Positions 34,701 through 47,500 of a stretch of DNA of 47,500 nt are shown here, piece by piece. How positions within the stretch are numbered: the stretch's first letter is position 1; the number at the start of each line of letters is the position of its first letter. Both the position numbers and the translations under genes were made by a program. The stretch covers positions 22,182,942 to 22,230,441 of the forward strand of contig NC_135564.1 in NCBI RefSeq assembly GCF_964340395.1, given 5' to 3'. The notes under the pieces are model-generated. The model ran no database searches. It saw only the letters and a program-made list of their open reading frames with translations, and was not told the DNA's origin. Source of the DNA: Glandiceps talaboti (Eukaryota > Hemichordata > Enteropneusta > Spengelidae).

Positions 34701-37700
34701 ATAGTACATTAATAAGATAATAGTTTTAAAATATAGTACATTAATAAGATACTAGTTTTAAACTTTAGTACATTAATAATATAATAGTTTTAAAATATTG
34801 TACATTAATAAGATAATAGTTTTAAAATATAGTACATTAATAAGATAATAGTTTTAAACGTTAGTACATTAATAAGATACTAGTTTTAAAATATAGTACA
34901 TTAATAAGATAGTAGTTTTAAACGTTAGTACATTAATAAGATAATAGTTTTAAAATATAGTACATTAATAAGATAATAGTTTTAAAATATAGTACATTAA
35001 TAAGATACTAGTTTTAAAATATAGTACATTAATAATATAATAGTTTTAAACGTTAGTACATTAATAAGATAATAGTTTTAAACTTTAGTACATTAATAAG
35101 ATAATAGTTTTAAAATATAGTACATTAATAAGATAATAGTTTTAAAATATAGTACATTAATAAGATAATAGTTTTAAACGTTAGTACATTAATAAGATAA
35201 TAGTTTTAAACTTTAGTACATTAATAAGATACTAGTTTTAAACTTTAGTACATTAATAAGATAATAGTTTTAAACGTTAGTACATTAATAAGATACTAGT
35301 TTTAAACGTTAGTACATTAATAAGATACTAGTTTTAAAATATAGTACATTAATAAGATAATAGTTTTAAAATATAGTACATTAATAATATAATAGTTTTA
35401 AAATATAGTACATTAATAAGATAATAGTTTTAAAATATAGTACATTAATAAGATAGTAGTTTTAAACGTTAGTACATTAATAATATAATAGTTTTAAACG
35501 TTAGTACATTAATAAGATAATAGTTTTAAAATATAGTACATTAATAAGATACTAGTTTTAAAATATAGTACATTAATAAGATAGTAGTTTTAAACGTTAG
35601 TACATTAATAATATAATAGTTTTAAACGTTAGTACATTAATAAGATAATAGTTTTAAAATATAGTACATTAATAAGATACTAGTTTTAAACGTACATTAA
35701 TAAGATAATAGTTTTAAAATATAGTACATTAATAATATAATAGTTTTAAAATATAGTACATTAATAAGATAATAGTTTTAAAATATAGTACATTAATAAG
35801 ATACTAGTTTTAAACTTTAGTACATTAATAAGATAATAGTTTTAAAATATTGTACATTAATAAGATAATAGTTTTAAAATATAGTACATTAATAAGATAA
35901 TAGTTTTAAAATATAGTACATTAATAAGATAATAGTTTTAAACGTTAGTACATTAATAAGATAATAGTTTTAAATATAGTACATTAATAAGGTACTAGTT
36001 TTAAAATATAGTACATTAATAAGATACTAGTCATAAAATATAGTACATTAATAAGGTACTATTTTTAAAATATAGTACATTAATAAGATACTAGTTTTAA
36101 ACTTTAGTACATTAATAAGATAATTGTTTTAAACTTTAGTACATTAATAAGATACTAGTTTTAAACGTTAGTACATTAATAAGATACTAGTCATAAAATA
36201 TAGTACATTAATAATGTACTATTTTTAAAATATAGTACATTAATAAGGTACTATTTTTTAAACTTTAGTACATTAATAAGATAATAGTTTTAAACGTTAG
36301 TACATTAATAAGATAATAGTTTTAAACTTTAGTACATTAATAAGATAATAGTTTTAAACTTTAGTACATTAATAAAATACTAGTTTTAAAACTTTAGTAC
36401 ATTAATAAAATACTAGTTTTAAACGTTAGTACATTAATAAGATAATAGTTTTAAACGTTAGTACATTAATAAGATAATTGTTTTAAAATATAGTACATTA
36501 ATAAGATACTAGTTTTAAACTTTAGTACATTAATAAAATACTAGTTTTAAACGTTAGTACATTAATAAGATAATAGTTTTAAAATATAGTACATTAATAA
36601 GATAATAGTTTTAAACTTTAGTACATTAATAAGATAATAGTTTTAAAATATAGTACATTAATAAGATAATAGTTTTAAAATATAGTACATTAATAAGATA
36701 ATAGTTTTAAACTTTAGTACATTAATAAGATAATAGTTTTAAACTTTAGTACATTAATAAGATAATAGTTTTAAACGTTAGTACATTAATAAGATAATAG
36801 TTTTAAAATATAGTACATTAATAAGATAATAGTTTTAAAATATAGTACATTAATAAGATAATTAGTTTTAAAAGTTAGTACATTAATAAGATAATAGTTT
36901 TAAAATATAGTACATTAATAAGATAATAGTTTTAAACGTTAGTACATTAATAAGATAATAGTTTTAAAATATAGTACATTAATAAGATAATAGTTTTAAA
37001 ATATAGTACATTAATAAGATAATAGTTTTAAACGTTAGTACATTAATAAGATAATAGTTTTAAACTTTAGTACATTAATAAGATACTAGTTTTAAACTTT
37101 AGTACATTAATAAGATAATAGTTTTAAAATATAGTACATTAATAAGATAATAGTTTTAAAATATAGTACATTAATAAGATAATAGTTTTAAACTTTAGTA
37201 CATTAATAAGATAATAGTTTTAAACTTTAGTACATTAATAAGATAATAGTTTTAAAATATAGTACATTAATAAGATACTAGTTTTAAACTTTAGTACATT
37301 AATAAGATACTAGTTTTAAACTTTAGTACATTAATAAGATATAGTTTTAAAATATAGTACATTAATAAGATAATAGTTTTAAAATATAGTACATTAATAA
37401 GATAATAGTTTTAAACTTTAGTACATTAATAAGATAATAGTTTTAAACTTTAGTACATTAATAAGATAATAGTTTAAAATATAGTACATTAATAAGATAA
37501 TAGTTTTAAAATATAGTACATTAATAAGATAATAGTTTTAAAATATAGTACATTAATAAGATAGTAGTTTTAAACGTTAGTACATTTATAAAATACTAGT
37601 TTTAACGTACATTAATAAGATAATAGTTTAAAATATAGTACATTAATAAGATAATAGTTTTAAAATATAGTACATAATAAGATAATAGTTTTAAAATATA

Positions 37701-39700
37701 GTACATTAATAAGATAATAGTTTTAAACTTTAGTACATTAATAAGATACTAGTTTTAAACTTTAGTACATTTATAAAATACTAGTTTTAAACTCTAGTAC
37801 ATTAATAAGATACTAGTTTTAAACTTTAGTACATTAATAAGATACTAGTTTAAAATATAGTACATTAATAAGATAATAGTTTTAAAATATAGTACATTAA
37901 TAAGATAATAGTTTTAAACGTTAGTACTTAATAAGATACTAGTTTTAAACTTTAGTACATTAATAAGATAATAGTTTTAAACGTTAGTACATTAATAAAA
38001 TACTAGTTTTAAACTCTAGTACATTAATAAGATAATAGTTTTAAACTTTAGTACATTAATAAGATAATAGTTTTAAAATATAGTACATTAATAAGATAAT
38101 AGTTTTGAAATATAGTACATTAATAAGATACTAGTTTTAAACTCTAGTACATTAATAAGATAATAGTTTTAAAATATAGTACATTATTAAGATAATAGTT
38201 TTAAAATATAGTACATTAATAAGATAATAGTTTTAAACTTTAGTACATTAATAAGATAATAGTTTTAAAATATAGTACATTAATAAGATAATAGTTTTAA
38301 AATATAGTACATTAATAATATAATAGTTTTAAAATATAGTACATTAATAAGATACTAGTTTTAAACGTTAGTACATTAATAAGATAATAGTTTTAAACTT
38401 TAGTACATTAATAATATAATAGTTTTAAAATATAGTACATTAATAAGATACTAGTTTTAAACTCTAGTACATTAATAAGATAATAGTTTTAAAATATAGT
38501 ACATTATTAAGATAATAGTTTTAAAATATAGTACATTAATAAGATAATAGTTTTAAAATATAGTACATTAATAAGATAATAGTTTTAAACGTTAGTACAT
38601 TAATAAGATACTAGTTTTAAAATATAGTACATTATTAAGATAATAGTTTTAAAATATAGTACATTAATAAGATAATAGTTTTAAAATATAGTACATTAAT
38701 AAGATACTAGTTTTAAACTTTAGTACATTAATAAAATACTAGTTTTAAACTCTAGTACATTAATAAGATACTAGTTTTAAAATATAGTACATTAATAAGA
38801 TACTAGTTTTAAACTTTAGTACATTAATAAGATACTAGTTTTAAACTCTAGTACATTAATAAGATACTAGTTTTAAAATATAGTACATTAATAAGATAAT
38901 AGTTTTAAAATATAGTACATTAATAATATAATAGTTTTAAAATATAGTACATTAATAAGATAATAGTTTTAAACTTTAGTACATTAATAAGATACTAGTT
39001 TTAAACTTTAGTACATTAATAAGATAATAGTTTTAAAATATAGTACATTAATAATATAATAGTTTTAAAATATAGTACATTAATAAGATACTAGTTTTAA
39101 ACGTTAGTACATTAATAATATAATAGTTTTAAAATATAGTACATTAATAAGATAATAGTTTTAAACGTTAGTACATTAATAAGATAATAGTTTTAAAATA
39201 TAGTACATTAATAATATAATAGTTTTAAAATATAGTACATTATTAAGATACTAGTTTTAAAATATAGTACATTAATAAGATAATAGTTTTAAAATATAGT
39301 ACATTAATAAGATAATAGTTTTAAACGTTAGTACATTAATAATATAATAGTTTTAAAATATAGTACATTAATAAGATAATAGTTTTAAAATATAGTACAT
39401 TAATAAGATACTAGTTTTAAACTTTAGTACATTAATAAGATACTAGTTTTAAACTTTAGTACATTAATAAGATAATAGTTTTAAACTCTAGTACATTAAT
39501 AAGATACTAGTTTTAAAATATAGTACATTAATAAGATAATAGTTTTAAAATATAGTACATTAATAATATAATAGTTTTAAACGTTAGTACATTAATAAGA
39601 TAATAGTTTTAAACTTTAGTACATTAATAAGATAATAGTTTTAAAATATAGTACATTAATAAGATACTAGTTTTAAACTTTAGTACATTAATAAGATAAT
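31771..39700. repeat. Satellite array of a 32-bp AT-rich unit, about 248 copies
   Basis: The unit is TAGTACATTAATAAGATAAT then AGTTTTAAAATA. Variation sits mainly in two places: GATAATA, GATACTA, GATAGTA or TATAATA in the middle, and ATAT, CGTT, CTTT or CTCT after TTTTAAA. Rare units are shortened, for example AAACGTACATT lacking four bases at 34032, 34636 and near 35688. Blocks are repeated at larger scale: the variant order around 33831-34040 recurs 604 bases later. Length variants such as GTACTATTTTTAAA cluster at 35980-36250. There is no coding frame. It starts directly at the end of the 54-bp array. Confidence 0.98.
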
Positions 39701-39704
39701 TGTG

Positions 39705-39747
<43 letters not shown>

Positions 39748-39756
39748 TTGTTTGTT

Positions 39757-39818
<62 letters not shown>
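39701..39818. repeat. (GT)n microsatellite with GTTT interruptions
   Basis: It begins straight from the last 32-bp unit (GATAATTGTGTG) and ends the satellite on its right side. Confidence 0.95.
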
Positions 39819-39819
<1 letters not shown>

Positions 39820-40870
39820 TTTAGTAGGTAGGTGACAATGTTGCGTTAGTCAGTGGATTGTAGTCACGGTGGACCTGCTCATAGATAGGTATCATAAAAC
39901 TGTGATCACAATTATGTTGAACAAAATGCTTGCGACAGATTTGGTTTATAAGGGGCAAACTTGCGGGAAATATTTTTCAAAAACGTGCTGATATTTTTCA
40001 TGTGTTAGCAGTAAATCAATGTCGATAATGACGCCTTTCATTGTATCCGTGCATGAGGAAAGAACGACTTTCGCATCGGTCCAACAACTTTGTACACCGC
40101 AGTACTTGACATATTTAATATACAATACCTACTGCAGTGACAATGACCTACCTATGTGTTTATACAGGATTACAACCGCCCAAATGTCTGTCTACCATGT
40201 GTGCCTACGTTTTGTTGATAAATAAATTGTATCCACTTCTGTGCACCTTGGTAACCCAATACCTGACCGTGTACACACAGTTGTTTTGCCGTAACCCTAT
40301 ATCAATATAGAGTCCATTCAACGTAGGCTTTATTATAGTAAACCTTGCCTAGTCAACTGAAAGATGTTACTCACTACTAATTGCCACACTTTAAAGTTGA
40401 TGTGTTATAGTCATTGAACTTGAAGTGGGCAACAAACATTGAATACATACAGCATTTGGAATAACTGGAACTGCAATTACTCCACGCTTCCATGAAGCGG
40501 CGGTTTCTTTTAGAATACTTTGAACAATTATTACCGGTTTTCAACATGAATTAGTCTGAAGTAATACACACATATTATTAATATTGACGAGAAGTGAAGT
40601 TACCAGCCGAAATTCACAAGTATTGCATACAGATAACCAGTGAAAACTAGTTGCATTCTCGCATAATGTATAATTTAGTGACGTCGACTTTATGATGATG
40701 GTTTGTAACTTAGCTGTATGAACCTCAATCATCAATATAACCCCTTAAATCAAAGACGCTATCTCAATATTTACATATTCAATTTAAAAATCATCGCGAG
40801 AGATAAGATGTCGTCACCTCGCTCTGTATTGATTGAATAATTTACAAGTAATTATATAATAACTGATGAT
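39820..40870. other. Non-coding region, nothing recognised
   Basis: About 1 kb of mixed-composition sequence between the (GT)n tract and the 72-bp duplication. The longest open frames are about 65 codons and look random. Confidence 0.5.
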
Positions 40871-40942
40871 TTGGTTTGTGTGGAGTATTAGTAGTTAAGG
40901 ATGACACTCTATTTAGAGAGCCGTTACTATTTATGGCCGCGC
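40871..40942 (+). repeat. 72-bp direct repeat, left copy
   Basis: Starts TTGGTTTGTGTGGAGTATTA and ends in TATGGCCGCGC. The same 72 bases with three differences lie at 41835-41906. The left copy continues into (CG)n(GT)n and a G run. Confidence 0.95.
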
Positions 40943-40983
40943 GCGCGTGTGTGTGTGTGTGTGTGTGTGTTGGGGGGGGGGGG
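40936..40983. repeat. (CG)n(GT)n tract ending in 12 G
   Basis: CG steps, then GT steps, then G12 at 40972-40983. It directly follows the left 72-bp copy and is absent after the right copy, so the expansion probably came after the duplication or was lost from the other copy. Confidence 0.9.
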
Positions 40984-41291
40984 TTTGCGGTCGGTGGGAT
41001 TACCGTGAAAACTAAATAATTGAGTCACCCCTGCATCGCTTGGGAAATTTGGGATACGTAGTTAGATGCTCGGGAATGACGTAAAGAGTTTGTTCATTCC
41101 ATAGGGTTCTAAACTTCCCAGTCAGAAAATAATTTCCTCTTCCTTCAACCTTAACTGATCTTCATCACCAGAAACCTTGCAAACACCTGAAATAAACTTA
41201 TACACTGTGATCATTAGTAAAGAAGTGCACATATACAGGATAGTTCCGATTTTTTTGTCTGGTAAGACGGAGATGTTCCCCAAAACGATTT

Positions 41292-41834
<543 letters not shown>

Positions 41835-41836
<2 letters not shown>

Positions 41837-41906
41837 GGTTTGTGTGGAGTATTAGTAGTTCAGGATGACACTCTATTTCGAGAGCCGTTGCTATTTATGG
41901 CCGCGC
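41835..41906 (+). repeat. 72-bp direct repeat, right copy
   Basis: Copy of 40871-40942 with three substitutions and no gaps, starting inside the last T run of the foldback cluster. Together the two copies bracket about 0.9 kb. Confidence 0.95.
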
Positions 41907-42600
41907 ACAACCTAGAACACTTGCATATAGAACCAGATGTAAACTGAATGCCTTCTGCAATTGCAAACCATTAGATTGTTGTTCCTTCACACCTTGTTGA
42001 AAAGAAAAATTCTGTGCTACCAGACATGATATCGCATATCCATTAGTTACTACAACAATAAATAAAACGTAGCTTCAGAACTCCGGCTGATACATTGTAC
42101 ATATCCGCTTCTGCAAAAATTGAGTTTGGCGTATTTTCAACTTACCACAACTTTCAGAGTCCACCATTTTAGGCACTGTAAAAACGTAAACCTCAACTGA
42201 CATCTCAAATTTCACAACAAGATGAATTCTTATGTGCTTTAAATGACTATAATAAAAAGATTGGTAATGTCTTTGTGTAACGGTCTGGTCCGTTCCAGAA
42301 TTTTTGGTAGACAGAGAGGTAATTTGAAGTTGAAGCTGACCTGGTTTGACCGATGATCTCCCATGTATGCTTTCACGGCAAACAGAAACTCGTGGTGCAA
42401 ACAGGTATCAATGAAGTACAAAAACAGATTTTCAATTTTGATTGAGAATGAAATAGTGAAGAGATCATATGAATTTATCTTGGCTAATTCTCCAGCGTGA
42501 TTGCCCGCTTATGTGATCTTACGGCCAGCCATAGACCCTCCACCAACACAGCATGCAATGTAAAGCGTTTATAGAACATTGTAACATAGGCCTCACCGTA
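41907..42600. other. Non-coding region, nothing recognised
   Basis: About 0.7 kb of mixed sequence. A 60-codon minus-strand frame at 42239-42421 has no recognisable motif and no flanking splice or promoter evidence. Confidence 0.45.
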
Positions 42601-42978
42601 GTTAGAGTTTTACAGATCTAATTACCAAAATATGCAAATAACTTGTTAAAACTAGAAGCCACATCAATGATATTTTAAGGACAGATGCGCTTTGGTATCG
42701 CAAATGTATGTACCAAATTATATTGAATTTGAAGCGAGCATTCTCCAGCCCAATTACAGAAAACCACTAATTACGTAAATAGCTCATTAATATTCATGGT
42801 ATGTTTATCAAAACCTAATCAGTTCTCGCCATTACCCTAAAGTACACGTGCACCAAATTTCGTTTGAATTGAGCCAGCCAGCCAGCCAGCCAGACAGCCA
42901 GCCAGACAGACAGACAGACAGACACACACACACACGCAGACTTTTCATCCCCAATATAAAACCTTCCTTATGGAAGGT
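42600..42978 (+). mobile_element. Probable non-autonomous repeat element, copy 2 (core repeats, CCAG/CAGA tract, hairpin end)
   Basis: Two diverged core copies end in GTACCAAATTATATTGAATT (near 42710) and GCACCAAATTTCGTTTGAAT (near 42850), about 139 bases apart. ATATGCAAAT occurs in the first. A tetranucleotide tract at 42873-42935 follows, then a perfect hairpin ACCTTCC-TTAT-GGAAGGT at 42961-42978. The order matches copy 1 at 1326-1800 in reverse orientation. A Helentron/Pearl-like assignment is inference; the left end is uncertain. Confidence 0.45.
42873..42935. repeat. (CCAG)n(CAGA)n(CA)n microsatellite
   Basis: CCAG units pass into CAGA units and then CA, within the second copy of the probable repeat element. 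Confidence 0.95.
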
Positions 42979-43064
42979 AAAAACGAACAAATTTAAGAGA
43001 TACAATTTCACAATAGTGCTATTATAATTATATATATACATATACACACATAAGTGTATATCTA

Positions 43065-43074
43065 TGTGTGTGTA

Positions 43075-43146
<72 letters not shown>
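43065..43146. repeat. (GT)n microsatellite
   Basis: About 40 GT units with a GCGT interruption near the left end. Confidence 0.95.
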
Positions 43147-43147
<1 letters not shown>

Positions 43148-44041
43148 TATCGGATCACAAAACAGTAATTGTCTGTCAGTGTTTTAGAAAACGCCTTTTA
43201 CATTTTCAATGCGTACACACTTTGCTATATTATTAGTAGTAATTTTGGATATTTGGGAAATGTTTATTGGAATGTTTAGTCATTATTGAAGTCAAAGATA
43301 AGTTCTGTGTATAACCGTATGAGACAAATTCTTATTACGTTACTTAGCCACATTTCCAAACACCAAATCTCAAAGCTCTACCCTCAAGAGCAACAAACAT
43401 GCGCAAAAAGAGAGTGCGCTGTAACGCATCCTTGGAGACCGTCTCATGGAGACACATTGGCTGAAAAGCAGCGGTAGATTTCTCCAAACGATTTCTAGCA
43501 TTCGTCGGCGACTTGTAATAATGAATTCCCTCCTGTACCAAAATGCACACCAATAATGCAATAATTGATACACAGTACGGTCGTTTTGAAAAGCCCTGCG
43601 AGCAAGGTCAAGGTAGACAATCACCACCAACACAGGGAATGACCCATGTACTCGTCCCCAAACACTGACTAAATTAAGTGGTAAAAGAAAAAAAATTGTA
43701 AATTTTCCTCAAGGGGTTGGTGCTTGTCGAAGTGGCGATGGTCTGTTATCTGATGTGGATCTCGTATCTCTATAGGATTACTCAGGATATTTTGAAGATA
43801 AAGTTGTCTTAGTTTCAGATTTGAAATCACGTGATCTTGGGTGGTATTTTATCACGTTTCATTCTTTAAACTAAATGTCATATTTTTTTAAATGCGAATC
43901 AAACATTTGATCAATTTGTAATCTTCGCCATTATATCAACAGAATTCAAATGTACCATTTGTGACTTTTGATTCACTTTACATAAGCTACTTTACATTTC
44001 AAGCACTGTGATCTGTAACGATGGTTAGCGTAGTGTCGTGT
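43147..44041. other. Non-coding region, nothing recognised
   Basis: About 0.9 kb between the (GT)n tract and the 24-bp array. Short open frames on both strands overlap one another and resemble no family. Confidence 0.45.
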
Positions 44042-47000
44042 ACTCCATTACTATATATAATAAGTTGTGTTTGTAGTGTGTTCCCTTACTATGTTTGTAG
44101 TATAATCTATTACTGTGTTTGTAGTGTAATCTATTACTGTGTTTGTAGCGTAATCTGTTACTGTGTTTGTAGTGTAATCTATTACTGTGTTTGTACTGTA
44201 ATCTATTACTGTGTTTGTACTGTAATCTATTACTGTGTTTGTACTGTGATATATTACTGTGTCTGTACTGTAATATATTACTGTGTTTGTAGTGTAATCT
44301 ATTACTATGTTTGTACTGTAATATATTACTATGTTTGTAGTGTAATCTATTACTGTGTTTGTACTGTAATCTATTACTGTGTTTGTACTGTAATCTATTA
44401 CTGTGTTTGTACTGTGATATATTACTGTGTCTGTACTGTAATATATTACTGTGTTTGTACTGTAATATATTACTATGTTTGTAGTATAATCTATTACTGT
44501 GTTTGTAGTGTAATCTATTACTATGTTTGTAGTGTAATCTATTACTGTTTGTAGTGTAATCTGTTACTGTGTTTGTAGTGTAATTTATTACTGTGTTTGT
44601 AGTGTAATCTATTACTGTGTTTGTAGTGTGATCTATTACTGTGTTTGTACTGTAATATATTACTGTGTTTGTAGTGTAATCTATTACTGTGTTTGTACTA
44701 TAATATATTACTGTGTTTGTAGTGTAATCTGTTACTGTGTTTGTAGTGTAATCTATTACTGTGTTTGTACTGTAATATATTACTGTGTTTGTAGTGTAAT
44801 CTATTACTGTGTTTGTACTGTAATATATTACTGTGTTTGTAGTGTAATCTATTACTGTGTTTGTACTGTAATCTAATACTGTGTTTGTAGTGTAATCTCT
44901 TACTGTGTTTGTACTGTAATCTAATACTGTGTTTGTAGTGTAATCTATTACTGTGTTTGTACTGTGATCTATTACTGTGTTTGTAGTGTAATCTATTACT
45001 GTGTTTGTAGTGTGATCTATTACTGTGTTTGTAGTGTGATCTATTACTGTGTTTGTAGTGTAATCTATTACTGTGTTTGTACTGTGATCTATTACTGTGT
45101 TTGTACTGTAATCTATTACTGTGTTTGTACTGTAATCTATTACTGTATTTGTACTGTTATCTATTAATATGTTTGTACTGTAATCTATTACTATGTTTGT
45201 AGTGTAATCTATTACTATGTTTGTTCTGTAATCTATTACTGTGTTTGTGCTGTAATCTATTACTGTATTTGTACTGTAATCTATTACTGTGTTTGTACTG
45301 TAATCTATTACTGTATTTGTACTGTAATCTATTACTATGTTTGTACTGTAATCTATTACTGTGTTTGTACTGTGATCTATTACTGTATTTGTAGTGTGAT
45401 CTATTACTGTGTTTGTAGTGTAATATATTACTGTGTCTGTACTGTAATCTATTACTATGTTTGTACTGTAATATATTACTGTGTTTGTAGTGTAATCTAT
45501 TACTGTGTCTGTACTGTAATATATTACTGTGTTTGTAGTGTAATCTATTACTGTGTCTGTACTGTAATATATTACTGTGTTTGTAGTGTGATCTCTTACT
45601 GTGTTTGTACTGTAATATATTACTGTGTTTGTACTATAATCTATTACTATGTTTGTAGTGTAATCTATTACTGTGTTTGTACTGTGATCTATTACTGTGT
45701 TTGTAGTGTAATCTATTACTGTGTTTGTACTATAATCTATTACTGTGTTTGTACTGTAATCTATTACTGTGTTTGTACTGTGATCTATTACTGTGTTTGT
45801 AGTGTAATATATTACTGTGTTTGTACTGTAATATATTACTGTGTTTGTAGTGTGATCTATTACTGTGTTTGTAGTGTAATCTATTACTGTGTTTGTAGTG
45901 TAATCTATTACTGTGTTTGTAGCGTAATCTATTACTATGTTTGTAGTGTAATCTATTACTGTGTTTGTAGTGTAATCTAATACTGTGTTTGTAGTGTAAT
46001 CTATTACTGTGTTTGTACTGTAATCTATTACTATGTTTGTAGCGTAATCTATTACTATTTTTGTAGTGTGATCTATTACTGTGTTTGTACTGTAATCTAT
46101 TACTGTGTTTGTAGTGTAATATATTACTGTGTTTGTAGTGTAATCTAATACTGTGTTTGTAGTGTAATCTATTACTGTGTTTGTACTGTAATCTATTACT
46201 ATGTTTGTAGTGTAATATATTACTGTGTTTGTACTGTAATCTATTACTATGTTTGTAGTGTAATCTATTACTATGTTTGTTCTGTAATCTATTACTATGT
46301 TTGTTCTGTAATCTATTACTGTGTTTGTGCTGTAATCTATTACTGTGTTTGTGCTGTAATCTATTACTGTGTTTGTAGTGTAATATATTACTGTGTTTGT
46401 AGTGTAATCTATTACTGTGTTTGTAGTGTAATCTATTACTGTGTTGTAGTGTAATATATTACTGTGTTTGTAGTGTAATATATTACTGTGTTTGTAGTGT
46501 AATCTATTACTATGTTTGTAGTGTAATCTATTACTATGTTTGTTCTGTAATCTATTACTATGTTTGTTCTGTAATCTATTACTGTGTTTGTGCTGTAATC
46601 TATTACTGTGTTTGTGCTGTAATCTATTACTGTGTTTGTAGTGTAATATATTACTGTGTTTGTAGTGTAATCTATTACTGTGTTTGTAGTGTAATCTATT
46701 ACTGTGTTGTAGTGTAATATATTACTGTGTTTGTAGTGTAATATATTACTGTGTTTGTAGTGTAATCTATTACTGTGTTGTAGTGTAATATATTACTGTG
46801 TTTGTAGTGTAATCTATTACTGTGTTTGTAGTGTAATATATTACTGTGTTTGTAGTGTAATCTCTTACTGTGTTTGTAGTGTAATATATTACTATGTTTG
46901 TAGTGTAATATATTACTGTGTTTGTAGTGTAATCTCTTACTGTGTTTGTAGTGTAATATATTACTGTGTTTGTAGTGTAATCTCTTACTGTGTTTGTAGT

Positions 47001-47500
47001 GTAATATATTACTATGTTTGTAGTGTAATATATTACTATGTTTGTAGTGTAATATATTACTGTGTTTGTAGTGTAATATATTACTATGTTTGTAGTGTAA
47101 TATATTACTGTGTTTGTAGTGTAATATATTACTGTGTTTGTAGTGTAATCTCTTACTGTGTTTGTAGTGTAATATATTACTATGTTTGTAGTGTAATATA
47201 TTACTATGTTTGTAGTGTAATATATTACTGTGTTTGTAGTGTAATATATTACTGTGTTTGTAGTGTAATATATTACTGTGTTTGTAGTGTAATATATTAC
47301 TGTGTTTGTAGTGTAATATATTACTGTGTTTGTAGTGTAATATATTACTGTGTTTGTAGTGTAATCTATTACTGTGTTTGTACTGTAATCTATTACTATG
47401 TTTGTAGTGTAATCTATTACTATGTTTGTTCTGTAATCTATTACTATGTTTGTTCTGTAATCTATTACTGTGTTTGTGCTGTAATCTATTACTGTGTTTG
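44042..47500. repeat. 24-bp minisatellite, about 144 units, continues beyond the window
   Basis: The unit is TGTTTGTAGTGTAATCTATT then ACTG, with TAGTG/TACTG/TTCTG/TGCTG and ATCTA/ATATA variants and rare 23-bp units (GTGTTGTAGTG at about 46442, 46705 and 46778). Because 24 is a multiple of three, an 8-residue periodic frame (VIYYCVCS) is open for long runs and is broken by deletions and by variants such as CTAATACTG. It has no leader, no domain and no composition typical of a protein, so I treat it as non-coding. The right end lies outside. Confidence 0.97.

Noticed and set aside
31771-39700. CRISPR array
   Set aside because: Repeats are contiguous with no unique spacers between them, and the DNA is animal with introns. 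This is a satellite.
44021-45980. Tyr/Cys/Val-rich open frames of up to about 200 codons
   Set aside because: Product of the 24-bp array, interrupted repeatedly by deletions and stop-creating variants, with no selection visible for the frame.

Overview
The window is animal (metazoan) nuclear DNA. It carries one recognisable protein-coding gene, split by GT-AG introns, in AT-rich sequence full of microsatellites and long tandem arrays. The gene is an inhibitory SMAD of the SMAD6/7 type on the + strand. The invertebrate-like single SMAD6/7, mosaic CpG depletion and abundant minisatellites suggest a non-vertebrate bilaterian, perhaps a lophotrochozoan or invertebrate deuterostome. I cannot name the species.

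Layout. 1-5034: upstream non-coding DNA with a few microsatellites and one probable non-autonomous repeat element. 5058-5534: candidate promoter and 5' leader, with a palindromic SMAD-binding element three bases from an E-box, then up to three small upstream reading frames. 5535-22199: the SMAD6/7 gene, four coding exons (5535-5949, 6195-6248, 6422-6490, 21658-22199), 359 residues, all introns phase 1. Exon 1 gives the MH1 domain, exon 2 the PPPPY motif, exon 3 the linker, exon 4 the MH2 domain. Intron 3 is 15.2 kb and holds six tandem arrays. 22200 to about 24.2 kb: probable 3' UTR with two AATAAA candidates. 24395-26109: a 40/42-bp minisatellite. 26110-29400: CpG-richer DNA without a recognised gene. 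29435-31040: microsatellites and a degenerate repeat of about 130 bp. 31041-31769: a 54-bp array, running straight into an array of about 7.9 kb of a 32-bp unit (31771-39700). 39701-44041: (GT)n tracts, a TA-rich foldback structure beside a 72-bp direct duplication, and a second copy of the repeat element seen near the left end. 44042-47500: a 24-bp array that runs off the window.

How it fits together. The protein is expected to act as intracellular negative feedback on TGF-beta/BMP signalling. The SBE plus E-box upstream is the kind of element through which SMADs and TFE3-type bHLH proteins induce mammalian SMAD7, so the gene probably reads the pathway it represses. CpG is scarce from about 6.5 to 26.1 kb and normal on both sides, which suggests a germline-methylated transcription unit extending past the stop codon. 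Apart from this gene I found no credible coding sequence. The many long open frames in the arrays follow from repeat periodicity.
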